Below, in pieces: positions 1 to 9,801 of a stretch of DNA of 36,373 nucleotides. A program made the translations under genes and the position numbers. The notes beneath the pieces were generated by a model, which worked only from the letters and a program-made list of their open reading frames with translations, was not told the origin of the DNA and searched no databases. Position 1 is the first letter of the stretch; every line of letters begins with the position of its first letter. This DNA comes from Flavobacteriales bacterium (GTDB lineage: Bacteria; Bacteroidota; Bacteroidia; Flavobacteriales; Schleiferiaceae): assembly GCA_012269745.1 (NCBI GenBank), contig JAAXJR010000036.1, positions 36,753 through 73,125 of the forward strand, in the 5' to 3' direction.

Positions 1-582
1 CACATGCTCAAAGGGCGTACAACCAAGGATGTAATCACCGCGGTGCCTAGTCTTTTCAAGGGCGCAGCGCAGCAATCACACGATTATAAGGTGCCACTGT
101 TGACACAATCAAAGCTAGAGGAGGCCTTTGATCAAATAGAACTCCTTGGATTTCCGCTGTGTAACCCGTTTGAATTGGCCGATGAGCCTCTAGAAAACGG
201 AACTACAGCACAGGAACTATCATCTAAGCTTGGACACTTTGTTATTGCCTACGGTTACCTGGTAACAGTAAAGGACACAAAGACGGCAAAGGGCGATCGT
301 ATGAATTTCGCGACATTTTTAGACGAAAACGGCGATTATCTCGACAGTGTGCATTTTCCCAATATTGCCAAGCAATTTCCGTTTCGAGGAAAAGGCCTGT
401 ATAAAGTGCAAGGTCGCGTGACGGAAGAATTTGGTTTCTTCAGTATTGAAGCGTCCGCATTATACAAGGTGGCCATGATACATGATCCGCGTTATGAAGA
501 TGAGATGGCACGTCCGAAGGATAATTACAGTAAAACGCGTCGTACGATGAAAAAGGGGAAGAACTCTACAGCGATTAGTTAA
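1..582 (+). CDS. dnaE: DNA polymerase III alpha subunit, C-terminal part (DnaE family), 5' end outside window
   Basis: Only the last 193 or so codons are present; the reading frame is open from base 1, so the gene begins upstream of the window. The visible residues contain an OB-fold type stretch (LGHFVIAYGYLVTVKDTKT, then GDRMNFATFLDENGDYLDSVHFP) of the kind found near the C-terminus of DnaE replicative polymerases, where it contacts single-stranded DNA. It is followed by a basic tail rich in Lys and Arg. The catalytic PHP and palm domains lie outside, so I cannot tell whether this is the main DnaE or the shorter second DnaE found in many Bacteroidota; the short tail after the OB fold favours the shorter form. 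The gene ends 149 bp before the convergently oriented TPR gene. Confidence 0.75.
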   Translation, partial: HMLKGRTTKDVITAVPSLFKGAAQQSHDYKVPLLTQSKLEEAFDQIELLGFPLCNPFELADEPLENGTTAQELSSKLGHFVIAYGYLVTVKDTKTAKGDRMNFATFLDENGDYLDSVHFPNIAKQFPFRGKGLYKVQGRVTEEFGFFSIEASALYKVAMIHDPRYEDEMARPKDNYSKTRRTMKKGKNSTAIS

Positions 583-605
583 TTGGGTAGTTCTCTTATG
601 TAAAA

Positions 606-624
606 ACATTATTTAACATAATGT
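606..624. terminator. AT-only stem-loop after dnaE
   Basis: ACATTAT and ATAATGT form a 7-bp stem around a 5-base loop, 24 bases after the dnaE stop codon. The stem is A/T except for one C-G pair, so it is weak. On the minus strand it is followed by TTTTT. It may help end transcription arriving from either side, but the strong hairpin at 685-711 is the better terminator. Confidence 0.25.
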
Positions 625-681
625 ATATTATAATTCAAACATACATAGAGGTAAACATTGCGGTAGAAAACAACCACCAAT

Positions 682-711
682 AAAAAACCCCAGAGCTTTG
701 CTCCAGGGTTT
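682..711 (-). terminator. Rho-independent terminator of the TPR gene
   Basis: On the minus strand the RNA folds as AAACCC-TG-GAGC / AAA loop / GCTC-TG-GGGTTT, a 12-bp stem whose two middle pairs are G-U wobbles, followed by a run of U. On the plus strand the same two positions become C-A mismatches and there is no U tract. The hairpin is therefore directional and belongs to the minus-strand unit, 21 bases after the stop codon of the TPR gene. Confidence 0.85.
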
Positions 712-731
712 CTCTAAATCGTAACGGAATG

Positions 732-2042
732 TTATTTCAACAATTCGCTCATTTCCATTGACTTCTCGTAGTTACCAACTTTACGGTAAACTTCAGCCAA
801 AGCACGAACGATATCCAAATCTTCCTTGTTCATCTCACGAGCACCTTCAAAGTAAGTCAAGCTTTCTTCGAATACAGTCTTTTGCTTTTTCTTTAAAGCA
901 TCATACTTACGGCTTTCGCTCAAACTCAAAGAGTTCATCTCTTCAGTAATCTTGTTTGCACGGTCAATGTATACAAGACCACACATGTACATAGCGTCTG
1001 AGTTTGTCGAATCAACTTCTAAAGCTGCTTTGTACTCAGCTAATGCTGCGTCTAAATCTTTCAACTCAGTTTGAAGGATGTTTCCTTTTACGAAGTGGTA
1101 AATACCTTTTCCCGGATTCTTTGAGATTGCCTCGTCAAGATTGGCCAATGCACCTTCGTAGTCTTTCTTATCCAAGAAAGCTTGCAACTGGATGTCCAAA
1201 AGATCTTTGTTTTCTGGGTATAGACCACGTGCTTCAGTCAATGTAGCATCGTACATCTCAGCATTTTCCATCTTCTTGTATGCGTTGATCAAGCTGATGT
1301 AAACACTTGGACGAACATCATCACCAACCACTGGATCAGAAGCTAAACCTAGCTCGATTTCTTGCTCCATAGCAGCTTTGTTCGGGTACTGCTTAGGCTG
1401 GCCAGTTGCTGCATATGTTGCAGTGTAAGTAATACCTGTGTAACCCAAATCCAAACATGTGCGGAAAGCGTTTACACTACCCTCTTGGTCACCCGCCATA
1501 CCAGCAATGATACCTGCGTTGAACAAAAGACCTGTGTCTAATTGAGCAAACTCGCCTAACAATTCATTTTTCTTGAAATCGAAGGCAGCCATATAACCGT
1601 TGTAAGAACCAGCGTAATCTCCCGCTTCATAAGCTGCACCAGCTTCAACCAAATAGTTGTAAGCGATAGTAGGTACCTCACGGATAGCGTCTTCAGAATA
1701 ACGAGGCTTCTTCAAAGTGCTCTCGTACTTCAATAGATCTAGGATGCTCTCAGCAGCAACTTGGTTGGCGTTATCTGCCAATGCTTTTACTTCTGCATCT
1801 GGCGAACCTGCGATTTTAGAGTAGATCAAAGCACGGTTGTAGTAGTACTTTGTCATGATCTTCTCCTTGATCTCACTTTGATTCTTGCCTTCAATGATCG
1901 TAGTTGCCTCGTCAATAAAGCCTTTAGCTTCTACAATCTCGTTTCCTCTCAATGCAATGATTGCGCTAGTTACCTTCGGAGCCTCTTGAGCTTGAACAGC
2001 CAACGTAGCAAAAGTCAATACTGCAAATAGTAGTTTTTTCAT
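732..2042 (-). CDS. Secreted tetratricopeptide repeat protein
   Basis: This 436-residue protein begins with a signal peptide (MKKLLFAVLTFATLAVQA, cleavage probably just before QE), so it is exported to the periplasm or outer membrane. The rest is helical, and the C-terminal two thirds contains recognisable TPR units, for example around residues 290-345 (ANLDEAISKNPGKGIYHFVKG, then DLDAALAEYKAALEVDSTN) and 395-430. TPRs are protein-interaction scaffolds, and no catalytic motif is visible. It lies 73 bp downstream of gyrA on the same strand, has its own promoter-like sequence at 2069-2097, and ends at a clear terminator. It is therefore probably transcribed mainly on its own. The specific partner or role cannot be read from the sequence. 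Confidence 0.85.
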   Translation of the reverse strand: MKKLLFAVLTFATLAVQAQEAPKVTSAIIALRGNEIVEAKGFIDEATTIIEGKNQSEIKEKIMTKYYYNRALIYSKIAGSPDAEVKALADNANQVAAESILDLLKYESTLKKPRYSEDAIREVPTIAYNYLVEAGAAYEAGDYAGSYNGYMAAFDFKKNELLGEFAQLDTGLLFNAGIIAGMAGDQEGSVNAFRTCLDLGYTGITYTATYAATGQPKQYPNKAAMEQEIELGLASDPVVGDDVRPSVYISLINAYKKMENAEMYDATLTEARGLYPENKDLLDIQLQAFLDKKDYEGALANLDEAISKNPGKGIYHFVKGNILQTELKDLDAALAEYKAALEVDSTNSDAMYMCGLVYIDRANKITEEMNSLSLSESRKYDALKKKQKTVFEESLTYFEGAREMNKEDLDIVRALAEVYRKVGNYEKSMEMSELLK

Positions 2043-2068
2043 TCTTGATACTTCTTAATTAAGTGTTG

Positions 2069-2097
2069 CAAATGTAATTCATGAGAACTTTTGCAAA
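2069..2097 (-). promoter_or_regulatory. Promoter of the TPR gene (TTTG-N17-TACATTTG)
   Basis: On the minus strand TTTG (2097-2094) is followed 17 bases later by TACATTTG (2076-2069), a full match to the Bacteroidota -33/-7 pattern TTG-N17-23-TAnnTTTG. The predicted transcript start leaves a leader of about 20 bases before the TPR start codon at 2042. The region also carries the direct repeat TTGCAAA twice, 25 bases apart. Confidence 0.6.
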
Positions 2098-2115
2098 CAC
2101 TCTGCCATAATTAAT

Positions 2116-4662
2116 TTACTCTTCAGAATTAGGTGTTTCATCTGTGGTTTCAGCTGCAGGCCCTTCAGAAGTTCCTTCAGTCGCCTCTACCCCTTCTACT
2201 CCTTCGATTTCTTCTTCCTCTTCAGAAGCAGGAACCTTAGCAATAGACGCAATCTCGTCACCTTTTCTCAGGCTGATCAAACGAACACCTTGGGTAGCAC
2301 GACCCATCACACGTAAGGAATCGATACTCATGCGAATCATCGTACCTTTCTTGGTGATAATCATGAGGTCGTTTTCGTCATTTACAGCTTTCAAGCTTAC
2401 CAATTCACCAGTTTTATCGGTTACAGTGATGGTTTTAACACCCTTACCACCTCTGTTGGTGATGCGGTAATCTTCTAGAGATGAACGTTTACCGTACCCT
2501 TGTTCGCTGACTACCATGACATCGAAACCGTCACCTTCTTTTACCACGACCATTCCTACAACTTCGTCGTTTTCAGAATCTACGGTAATCGCACGAACAC
2601 CAGACGCATTACGTCCCATTGAACGAACTTTGTCTTCAGGGAAACGGATAGCTTTACCACTACGGACCGCCATCATGATATCTTGCTCGCCGTTGGTAAG
2701 TTTCGCTTCTAATAGCGTGTCCCCTTCACGGATAGTGATCGCATTGATACCATTAACACGTGGACGGCTGTATGCTTCAAGCGGTGTTTTCTTAATGATT
2801 CCTTGCTTGGTACACATTACGATGTAATGGTTATTAATGTAGTCCTCGTCTTTGAGGTTGAGTACATTAATAAAGGCCAATACTTTGTCGTCTTGAGGGA
2901 TGTTAATCAAGTTTTGGATTGCCCTACCCTTACTTTGTCTAGTTCCTTCAGGAATTTCGTAAACACGCATCCAGAAACAACGCCCTTGTTCTGTGAAGAA
3001 GAGCATGTATTGGTGGTTTGTTGCAACAAAGACATTTTCAATAAAGTCTTTATCTCTTGTCGATGCAGCTTTAGCACCTACTCCACCTCTGTTTTGTGTT
3101 TTGTACTCCGTCAACGGTGTACGCTTGATATAACCTGCGTGAGAAATAGTAATAACAACCTCAGTATCTGGGATCATATCCTCGATACTTACATCACCAC
3201 CGGCAAATTCAATATCTGTGCGGCGATCATCTCCATATTTATCCTTAACCTCGATCAATTCATCCTTAATGATTTGCATACGAAGGCCTTTGTCGGCAAG
3301 GATGCTCTTTAAGTAATCGATAGTCTTCATCAATTCCTCGTATTCTGCCTTGATCTTGTCTCTTTCAAGACCAGTCAATTTTTGAAGACGCATATCGAGG
3401 ATAGCCTTCGCTTGAATTTCTGACAACTTGAATTCGGTCATCAATCCGTTACGAGCTTCTTCTGGAGTTGCAGAGCCACGGATAAGCTTGATGACTGCAT
3501 CAAGGTTATCAATAGCAATGAGCAAACCTTCTAAAACATGTGCTCTTTTTTCTGCTTGACGAAGTTCGTATTCAGTACGACGTACTACTACTTCATGACG
3601 ATGAGCCACGAAGTGTTTGATCATGTCTTTCAAGTTCAACAACTCAGGACGGCCATTGACAAGTGCAATGTTGTTTACTGAGAATGAGCTTTGTAGCTGG
3701 GTGTACTTGTATAGTTTATTTAATACAACGTTAGGTACAGCATCGCGCTTGAGTACGTAAACAATACGCATCCCTTTACGGTCACTTTCATCGCGGATAT
3801 CAGAAATGCCTTCGATTTTCTTGTCATTGACCAAATCGGCAGTTTTCTTAATCATATCTGCCTTGTTGACTTGGTAAGGGATCTCTGTAACGATGATACA
3901 TTCACGTCCTTTTACCTCCTCAATAGTGGCTTTACCGCGTAAAACGATACGTCCACGTCCGGTGTGGAATGCATCACGTACACCTTCGTAGCCGTAGATA
4001 GTTCCTCCAGTTGGGAAATCTGGAGCCGTAATGTGTTGCATCAATCCATCTACTTCGATAGAATCATCATCGATATAAGCATTGATGGCGTTGATACTCT
4101 CAGTGATGTTGTGAGGCGGCATGTTCGTTGCCATACCTACCGCGATACCAGAAGCACCGTTCACAAGCAACCCAGGAATACGTGTTGGCAACACTGTAGG
4201 CTCCTTAAGAGAGTCGTCAAAGTTAAGTTGCCAGTCTACTGTGTCTTTATCGATGTCCGAGAGCATTTCCTCAGCAATCTTGCGCATGCGAACCTCAGTG
4301 TAACGCATTGCCGCAGGAGAATCACCATCGATCGACCCGAAGTTACCTTGCCCATCGATGAGCATGTATCTCAAAGACCAATCTTGGGCCATACGAACCA
4401 TAGTGTCGTATACTGAGCTATCACCATGCGGGTGATACTTACCGAGTACATCCCCGACAATCCTTGCCGATTTCTTATATGCTTTGGTGCTGGTCACACC
4501 CATGTCGTGCATGCCGTAGAGTACACGTCTGTGTACAGGTTTCAATCCGTCACGAACATCTGGAAGTGCACGTGAAACGATGACCGACATCGAATAATCG
4601 ATGTAGGAGCTTTTCATTTGCTCCTCAATATTTACGGGAATAATTCTTTCTCCCTGCGCCAT
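2116..4662 (-). CDS. gyrA: DNA gyrase subunit A
   Basis: The 848-residue protein is the breakage-reunion subunit of DNA gyrase, which introduces negative supercoils with GyrB. The start [20 protein letters not shown] is typical. The quinolone-resistance region reads [12 protein letters not shown] around residues 76-87, with Ser82 and Asp86 at the positions usually mutated in resistant strains, so the sequence looks wild type. Tyr121 in [10 protein letters not shown] is the DNA-linking tyrosine. The C-terminal wrapping domain carries a GyrA-box like motif (QNRGGVG, around residue 520) and a second related NRGGKG. The protein ends in a long acidic tail rich in Glu. It is divergent from clpC, with a 233-bp gap between them. 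Confidence 0.97.
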   Translation of the reverse strand: MAQGERIIPVNIEEQMKSSYIDYSMSVIVSRALPDVRDGLKPVHRRVLYGMHDMGVTSTKAYKKSARIVGDVLGKYHPHGDSSVYDTMVRMAQDWSLRYMLIDGQGNFGSIDGDSPAAMRYTEVRMRKIAEEMLSDIDKDTVDWQLNFDDSLKEPTVLPTRIPGLLVNGASGIAVGMATNMPPHNITESINAINAYIDDDSIEVDGLMQHITAPDFPTGGTIYGYEGVRDAFHTGRGRIVLRGKATIEEVKGRECIIVTEIPYQVNKADMIKKTADLVNDKKIEGISDIRDESDRKGMRIVYVLKRDAVPNVVLNKLYKYTQLQSSFSVNNIALVNGRPELLNLKDMIKHFVAHRHEVVVRRTEYELRQAEKRAHVLEGLLIAIDNLDAVIKLIRGSATPEEARNGLMTEFKLSEIQAKAILDMRLQKLTGLERDKIKAEYEELMKTIDYLKSILADKGLRMQIIKDELIEVKDKYGDDRRTDIEFAGGDVSIEDMIPDTEVVITISHAGYIKRTPLTEYKTQNRGGVGAKAASTRDKDFIENVFVATNHQYMLFFTEQGRCFWMRVYEIPEGTRQSKGRAIQNLINIPQDDKVLAFINVLNLKDEDYINNHYIVMCTKQGIIKKTPLEAYSRPRVNGINAITIREGDTLLEAKLTNGEQDIMMAVRSGKAIRFPEDKVRSMGRNASGVRAITVDSENDEVVGMVVVKEGDGFDVMVVSEQGYGKRSSLEDYRITNRGGKGVKTITVTDKTGELVSLKAVNDENDLMIITKKGTMIRMSIDSLRVMGRATQGVRLISLRKGDEIASIAKVPASEEEEEIEGVEGVEATEGTSEGPAAETTDETPNSEE

Positions 4663-4708
4663 ATTGTCAGTATTTAGATGGGGTTGCCCCCGGTTTTTAC
4701 GTAATTTT

Positions 4709-4716
4709 CAAATATA
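4709..4716 (-). promoter_or_regulatory. -7 promoter element of gyrA (TATATTTG)
   Basis: The minus strand reads TATATTTG, an exact TAnnTTTG match, 46 bases before the gyrA start codon. I do not find a good TTG at the usual -33 distance, so only the -7 half is supported. Confidence 0.5.
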
Positions 4717-4793
4717 GCTTTTCGCCCCTTGGTTACAGAGGTTAGACCCATGTAGAATTGGTTCATTTATCCACATACAGATGTTAACAAAAC

Positions 4794-4807
4794 CTTACCT
4801 TGGTAAG
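4794..4807. promoter_or_regulatory. Perfect palindrome upstream of clpC, possible operator
   Basis: CTTACC-TT-GGTAAG is a perfect 6-bp inverted repeat in the gyrA-clpC gap. Its middle supplies the TTG (4800-4802) of the best clpC promoter candidate, so a protein bound here would cover the -33 region. I know of no regulator with exactly this site in the group. Confidence 0.4.
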
Positions 4808-4829
4808 TAATGTTGTCATAGTAAATGTG
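4800..4829 (+). promoter_or_regulatory. Candidate clpC promoter (TTG-N19-TAAATGTG)
   Basis: TTG at 4800-4802 and TAAATGTG at 4822-4829 fit the Bacteroidota spacing, but the -7 element has one mismatch to TAnnTTTG. No exact match exists in the gap on this strand. The predicted leader would be about 60 bases. Confidence 0.35.
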
Positions 4830-4895
4830 ATTAGCTTAGTAATTATCTCGATGGCACGTTTTGTGTTCATCATATACCCATAAAGACCTCGAACT

Positions 4896-7502
4896 ATGGA
4901 AGAAAATTTTAGCCCACGCGTACGCGACGTAATCACTTACAGTAAGGAGGAAGCATTGCGTTTAGGGCACGATTATATAGGTACTGAACACCTGCTTTTG
5001 GGCATCCTAAGAGACGGTGAAGGAACGGCAGTGGCCATCTTGAGAGAACTGGGGCTTGATTTAAGCAACGTTCGCAACAAAGTTGAAGGAATTGCCGCAC
5101 CATATGCGACAAATGCGCCTGGCACAGGGAAAAACCTGCCGTTGACACGTCAGGCTGAAAAAGCGCTTAAGACCACTTTCTTGGAGGCGAAGCTTTTTCA
5201 GAGTCCAGTAATTCGCACGCCGCACCTACTGTTGTGTATTTTGAGAAATGACAATGATCCTATTAGCGCAGTAATGTCGCAAATGGGGGCTTCGTACGAT
5301 GCGGTTAAAGGAGAATACCAAAACAATCATTTAGAAAATGAATTACCATCTTCCTCTTCATCCTCTGCTCCTTCGATGAGTTATGATGATGGTGGAGAAT
5401 TAGAAGATAGTGGTGCTTCAAGAAGAGGTTCCTCTGGAAGTTCATCTTCGAGTCAGGGCAGAAAAGAAAAGTCAAAGACGCCAGTGCTAGACAACTTTGG
5501 TAAAGATTTGACCAAGGCTGCTGAGCAAAACAGGTTAGATCCGGTGGTTGGACGATCGAAAGAGATTGAGCGCGTGAGTCAAATCCTCAGCCGCCGTAAA
5601 AAGAACAATCCACTGCTTATTGGTGAGCCAGGTGTTGGTAAAAGCGCTATTGCTGAAGGATTAGCATTACGTATCGTCAATAAAGAAGTAAGCCGAGTAC
5701 TTTTTGACAAAAGAGTCGTGAGCCTTGATCTAGCTTCGTTAGTCGCTGGTACGAAGTATCGCGGTCAGTTTGAGGAGCGCATGAAGGCGCTTATGAATGA
5801 GCTGGAGAAGAACGACGATATCATCCTGTTCATTGATGAGCTTCACACTATCGTTGGCGCCGGTGGCGCTACGGGTTCGTTGGATGCCTCAAACATGTTC
5901 AAACCCGCCTTGGCACGTGGGGAGATTCAATGTATTGGTGCTACTACCCTGGACGAATACAGACAGTTTATTGAAAAAGACGGTGCTTTGGAGCGCAGGT
6001 TCCAAAAGGTGACTGTAGATCCTACCTCACCAGAGGAAACAGTTCAGATCCTCAATAACATCAAGGACAAATATGAAGAGCACCACAATGTGCTTTACAC
6101 GGACGAAGCCATAGAAGCATGTGTGAAGTTAACGCAACGCTACATTGCCGATAGATTCCTACCAGATAAAGCTATTGATGCACTAGACGAGGCCGGTTCT
6201 CGTGTGCACATTACTAATATTGAAGTTCCTGAGAACATTAAAGCACTGGAACAACAATTAGAGCATATTAAAGAGGAAAAGGTCCGCGTGGTAAAATCTC
6301 AGCGCTATGAGGAGGCTGCGAAGCTTCGTGACGATGAGAAGAAAATCCAGGCAGAGCTTGAAACTGCGAAGAATTCATGGGAGGACAGCATCAAGCTGAA
6401 CAAGAAGACCGTGGATGAAGAGCAGGTTGCTGAAGTCGTTGCTATGATGACTGGTGTTCCTGTTCAACGTGTGGCAGCACAGGAAATGGACCGTTTGGCG
6501 GAGATGGAAGATACCTTGAAAGGTAGCGTGATCGGTCAAGACGAGGCTGTTAAAAAGATTGTTCGTGCCATTCAGCGCAATAGAGCGGGCTTGAAAGATC
6601 CGAAGAAGCCAATAGGTTCGTTTATTTTTCTAGGTCCTACGGGTGTTGGTAAGACTCAATTAGCGAAGAAGTTGACGGAATTGTTGTTTGACAATGAAGA
6701 CAATATGATTCGTATCGACATGAGCGAATACATGGAGAAATTTGCAATCTCACGTCTTGTGGGTGCGCCTCCAGGGTACGTTGGATATGAGGAAGGTGGC
6801 CAATTAACAGAGCGAGTGCGTCGCAAGCCATATTCTGTCATTCTATTGGACGAGATCGAGAAAGCACATCCGGATGTATTTAACCTCTTGCTCCAAGCGT
6901 TGGACGACGGTCAAATCACAGACAGTTTGGGTCGTAAGGTAGATTTCAAGAATACTATCATTATTATGACCTCCAACCTAGGTTCGCGTCAGTTGAAGGA
7001 CTTTGGGACAGGTGTCGGTTTTGGTACCACTGCAAGAGATCAGAGCAAACAAGACTTGGAGAAAGGTGTGATTCAAAGCGCATTGAAGAAGGCCTTTGCG
7101 CCGGAATTCTTGAATAGAATTGACGACGTAGTCCTTTTTAATTCTTTGAAGCGCGAGGATATTCACCAGATTATAGATATTGAGCTAAAGGGATTGTTCA
7201 GTCGTGTGGCTGATCTTGGATACCAGATTTCTTTGAGTGAAGAAGCGAAGGATTTTGTTGCAAATGAAGGTTTTGATGAGGCCTTTGGTGCTCGACCACT
7301 AGCTCGTGCTTTGCAAAAACTAATAGAAGATCCATTGGCTGAGCGCATCATTGGCAAGCAACTTCAAGAAGGTGATGAAGTAATAATTGAGCTTAAGGAT
7401 AAGGAATTGACCTTTGATATCGTGAAGGGCCAACTAGAGGCGCCTCGCGAGCCTGAGGCGTTGCCAGAAGCACAAGAAGATTCGAAAGAAGACGAGGCTT
7501 AG
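4896..7502 (+). CDS. clpC: ATP-dependent Clp protease ATP-binding subunit ClpC
   Basis: This 868-residue Hsp100 unfoldase feeds proteins to the ClpP peptidase. Residues 1-145 are the double Clp N-domain. A low-complexity Ser/Gly/Glu linker follows at about 150-192. The first AAA+ module has Walker A GEPGVGKS (243-250) and Walker B ILFIDE (about 309-314). A UVR-type coiled segment ([15 protein letters not shown]) in the middle domain marks ClpC rather than ClpA or ClpB. The second module has Walker A GPTGVGKT (580-587) and [10 protein letters not shown]. The VGF tripeptide near residue 707 is the ClpP-docking loop. The C-terminus is acidic. The stop codon overlaps by 4 bases the stop codon of the convergent exonuclease gene. 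Confidence 0.97.
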   Translation: MEENFSPRVRDVITYSKEEALRLGHDYIGTEHLLLGILRDGEGTAVAILRELGLDLSNVRNKVEGIAAPYATNAPGTGKNLPLTRQAEKALKTTFLEAKLFQSPVIRTPHLLLCILRNDNDPISAVMSQMGASYDAVKGEYQNNHLENELPSSSSSSAPSMSYDDGGELEDSGASRRGSSGSSSSSQGRKEKSKTPVLDNFGKDLTKAAEQNRLDPVVGRSKEIERVSQILSRRKKNNPLLIGEPGVGKSAIAEGLALRIVNKEVSRVLFDKRVVSLDLASLVAGTKYRGQFEERMKALMNELEKNDDIILFIDELHTIVGAGGATGSLDASNMFKPALARGEIQCIGATTLDEYRQFIEKDGALERRFQKVTVDPTSPEETVQILNNIKDKYEEHHNVLYTDEAIEACVKLTQRYIADRFLPDKAIDALDEAGSRVHITNIEVPENIKALEQQLEHIKEEKVRVVKSQRYEEAAKLRDDEKKIQAELETAKNSWEDSIKLNKKTVDEEQVAEVVAMMTGVPVQRVAAQEMDRLAEMEDTLKGSVIGQDEAVKKIVRAIQRNRAGLKDPKKPIGSFIFLGPTGVGKTQLAKKLTELLFDNEDNMIRIDMSEYMEKFAISRLVGAPPGYVGYEEGGQLTERVRRKPYSVILLDEIEKAHPDVFNLLLQALDDGQITDSLGRKVDFKNTIIIMTSNLGSRQLKDFGTGVGFGTTARDQSKQDLEKGVIQSALKKAFAPEFLNRIDDVVLFNSLKREDIHQIIDIELKGLFSRVADLGYQISLSEEAKDFVANEGFDEAFGARPLARALQKLIEDPLAERIIGKQLQEGDEVIIELKDKELTFDIVKGQLEAPREPEALPEAQEDSKEDEA

Positions 7503-8767
7503 ACTTCGACGATAGCATCGGGACGCTCTTCAGTGAGCTTGTGCCCGATGGCATTTAGCATGGGTGATGGATGTACTGTGATAAAGTGCTCCCTCACCCA
7601 TTCTTTTTGGTGCAAGTAATCATCATCAAGGTAGATTCCAACTAGGTTGCCCTTTTCCATGAATACGGCTCCCCCCTCTTTCAATTCGATAAGCCAAGAT
7701 TTTTGGTTGGAATTCGTCAATAAGTCAAGTGCTGCTCTATCGTCCATGTCGTTGCGCTTGGCTTCTTCAAGGAAATTTGCGAGCCATGTTTGACCGCTTA
7801 CATAGGATCCGAATTTGCGTAAAGCCCCACTCCCTATGGCCTTTTGTACCACCCATTTGATCTCTCCTTTACCATTTTCGTAAGCGTACAGACCAAATTT
7901 GAGAGATTGCTTTTTCTGTGCCTTATTCAAGGGTGGCCAATGCAATCGAATAAGATGATCCTCGTAGATAAGGGCCAAGGTTTCGTTTGGCAATAGTGTG
8001 TAATCCAGCGAGTGGCACTCTTTCATTAATCGCTGGTACTTGGTGGTCTCTTGCTGCGTAGAAAAATGCTGAGTAATACGCTGCTTGATGTTGTTCGCTT
8101 TGCCTATGTACAAGGGCATTCCAAAGGCATCTTTAAATTCATAAACACCGAAATTCTTAGGGAGGTTGTCGTATTGCTCTGAAGGCAGGTGGTCTGGCAT
8201 CTGAATGCGTTTCAGCAGCCCGATTTTAGGGTCGGTGAGCACCTTTTGGTCATAATCTGCATGTTGGCAATGGATCAGAACCTCTGCGGCACAAAGGGCA
8301 TCGCTAAGTGCTCGGTGCGGGTTGTCATTCTCGACTTCGAGCTGGCGTGCTAAATTGGCTAGTGAATAGCGGCCAAACTCTGGAAACATGGCACGGGAAT
8401 ACTTCACGGTGCAGAGCTTGTCCATGCGCCAGGAATGCCCTGCTTCACGAAAAGCACGGTCAATAAAACTGTAGTCAAAATTTACGCTGTGGGCCACGAA
8501 CACATCACCTTTTAGCTCGTCTAAAAGCGTGGGTATTAGTTCCTCGAATGTTGGGGCGTCGGCCACCATACTATCGTCGATACCTGTGAGCAATTGGATG
8601 TTGTAGGGAATGGACCTATCGGGTTTAACCAATGATGACCAAGTATGGGTAATCCTCTTATTCTCGACGTGAACTACACCAATCTCAGTGATGTCGTTTC
8701 CCGAAGGACGTCCCCCTGTGGTTTCAATATCTACAACTACATATTTCACGAGTAGCAAATTAGCCAT
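7499..8767 (-). CDS. DEDDh exonuclease / GIY-YIG nuclease fusion (DNA Pol III epsilon-like)
   Basis: The 422-residue protein joins two nucleases. Residues 8-165 form a DnaQ-type 3'-5' exonuclease with an intact DEDDh set: Asp13 and Glu15 in VVDIETTG, Asp98 in NFDYSF, and His151/Asp156 in HRALSD. Residues 205-285 form a GIY-YIG domain like that of UvrC/Cho, with Tyr209 (GVYEF), Tyr220 (LYIGKA), Arg230 and Glu269 in place. The last 140 residues show no known domain to me. Such fusions are annotated as epsilon-like or Cho-like proteins, and a role in DNA repair is likely. It converges on clpC with a 4-base overlap and diverges from the DUF456-like gene 42 bp away. Confidence 0.88.
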   Translation of the reverse strand: MANLLLVKYVVVDIETTGGRPSGNDITEIGVVHVENKRITHTWSSLVKPDRSIPYNIQLLTGIDDSMVADAPTFEELIPTLLDELKGDVFVAHSVNFDYSFIDRAFREAGHSWRMDKLCTVKYSRAMFPEFGRYSLANLARQLEVENDNPHRALSDALCAAEVLIHCQHADYDQKVLTDPKIGLLKRIQMPDHLPSEQYDNLPKNFGVYEFKDAFGMPLYIGKANNIKQRITQHFSTQQETTKYQRLMKECHSLDYTLLPNETLALIYEDHLIRLHWPPLNKAQKKQSLKFGLYAYENGKGEIKWVVQKAIGSGALRKFGSYVSGQTWLANFLEEAKRNDMDDRAALDLLTNSNQKSWLIELKEGGAVFMEKGNLVGIYLDDDYLHQKEWVREHFITVHPSPMLNAIGHKLTEERPDAIVEV

Positions 8768-8809
8768 TACAAGGCCTTAACCTATACGCTTTGCCCTATA
8801 TTTATCCTC

Positions 8810-9265
8810 ATGGAAGTACTTATTTGGATTTTATTGATTGCTGGCATCGTAGGTGCCGTTCTTCCTATGATTCCGGGGCCAATTCTTTCAGCCATCGGCC
8901 TCCTTGTAGCCCTTTTATCGGGCCAATTGGAAGGAACCACTGCCTGGTTGTTAATTATTGGAGGGTTCATCATTTTCCTAATCGACTTTCTAATGCCTGC
9001 GTATCTGACTAAAAAATCGGGTGCATCCAAGCGGGCATCTAATGGAGCTCTCATCGGCATGATCCTCTCCTTATTTACAGGACCGGGGCTCATCTTAGGT
9101 GCTTTCATCGGTGCATTTATTGGCGAATACACCCTAACCTCAGACGCGTCTAAAAGTGCTAAGGCTAGCTTGTATGCAGTATTGGGAGTCTTTAGTGGTA
9201 TCGTTATTAAATTGATTTACACCGTTGGAGTCATCCCTTACTATCTAAGCATAGTTTACGCATGA
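8810..9265 (+). CDS. DUF456-like small membrane protein
   Basis: The 151-residue protein is almost entirely hydrophobic. Four membrane segments are suggested: residues 3-37 (probably a hairpin broken by PMIPGP), 45-65, 80-105 (Gly-rich, with GPGLILGAFIGAFIGEY) and 120-145. The Gly/Pro-rich repeats, including GLILGAFIGAFIGE, match the DUF456 family, whose function is not established. It is the first gene of the plus-strand chain; its stop overlaps the ABC ATPase start by 4 bases (ATGA), which suggests translational coupling. Only 42 bp separate it from the divergent nuclease gene, so both promoters must share that space; I find no exact TAnnTTTG there. Confidence 0.8.
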   Translation: MEVLIWILLIAGIVGAVLPMIPGPILSAIGLLVALLSGQLEGTTAWLLIIGGFIIFLIDFLMPAYLTKKSGASKRASNGALIGMILSLFTGPGLILGAFIGAFIGEYTLTSDASKSAKASLYAVLGVFSGIVIKLIYTVGVIPYYLSIVYA

Positions 9266-9801
9266 TTGTAACCGTAGGTACACATAAAATAGAATACCCT
9301 GCCTTGACTTTAGACAAAGGCTTGACCTTATTTACTGGTCCTTCAGGTTCCGGTAAGACTACCCTGCTTCGGGCACTTCATGGAGATTTGGAGAGCAAAG
9401 GAGCTAAAGCTTTGGTGGGCAACACCCCTTCAGCGCTCATGCCTCAACAGAATACTTGGGTCCCCTATTTATCCATGGGCGAACACCTCGTTCATTTTGG
9501 TGGTGAAAGTGCACTGGAATTGGCGGCTCTATTACAACTTCAAGCTCATCTAAAGAAAAGTCCACATCAGCTCAGCGTTGGGCAACTTCAGCGATTTTCG
9601 CTAGCGCTCACGTTGAGCCAAAAGCAACCCCTCGTTTTGCTGGACGAACCAACTAGCGCATTAGACGACGATTTGGCGAAAATCGCATTTGAATTGGTCG
9701 ACCATTATTTAGAAAAGTTCCCGGAGGCTTCAATGATTGCGGTTACTCACGATACTAGGATGAAGGAATACTTTTCAAATGCGGCAAACTGGACGCTATG
9801 A
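9262..9801 (+). CDS. ABC transporter ATP-binding protein, short LolD-like
   Basis: At 179 residues this is shorter than the usual 220-230 of LolD/MacB-type ATPases but keeps all key motifs: Walker A GPSGSGKTT (26-34), Q-loop around Gln62-63, signature LSVGQ (104-108), Walker B LVLLDE (124-129) with the D-loop SALD, and the H-loop His163 in VTHD. The N-terminal strands are trimmed. It overlaps its upstream and downstream neighbours by 4 bases each. With the following permease it should form one transporter of the FtsX/MacB superfamily, which usually performs mechanical work on periplasmic substrates or exports them. Confidence 0.9.
   Translation: MIVTVGTHKIEYPALTLDKGLTLFTGPSGSGKTTLLRALHGDLESKGAKALVGNTPSALMPQQNTWVPYLSMGEHLVHFGGESALELAALLQLQAHLKKSPHQLSVGQLQRFSLALTLSQKQPLVLLDEPTSALDDDLAKIAFELVDHYLEKFPEASMIAVTHDTRMKEYFSNAANWTL

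Noticed and set aside
2069-2097. Direct repeat TTGCAAA x2 upstream of the TPR gene as a regulator site
   Set aside because: Each copy coincides with a promoter element (-33 and -7), which explains the repetition without a separate regulator.
2803-3312. Plus-strand open frame of 169 codons inside gyrA
   Set aside because: It lies wholly antisense to the conserved gyrA coding sequence, has no recognisable domain and no start context; a shadow of gyrA codon use.
3964-4416. Plus-strand open frame of 150 codons inside gyrA
   Set aside because: Antisense to the catalytic region of gyrA; composition is that of a reverse-complement shadow.
4600-4662. Possible quinolone resistance change in gyrA
   Set aside because: The key positions (Ser82, Asp86) in the coding region are the sensitive-type residues, so nothing unusual.
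5340-5460. Ser-rich repetitive stretch in clpC
   Set aside because: It is the flexible linker between N-domain and first AAA+ module; low complexity without exact nucleotide repeats.
8782-9132. Minus-strand open frame of 116 codons over the DUF456-like gene
   Set aside because: Antisense to a clear membrane protein gene; no family resemblance.
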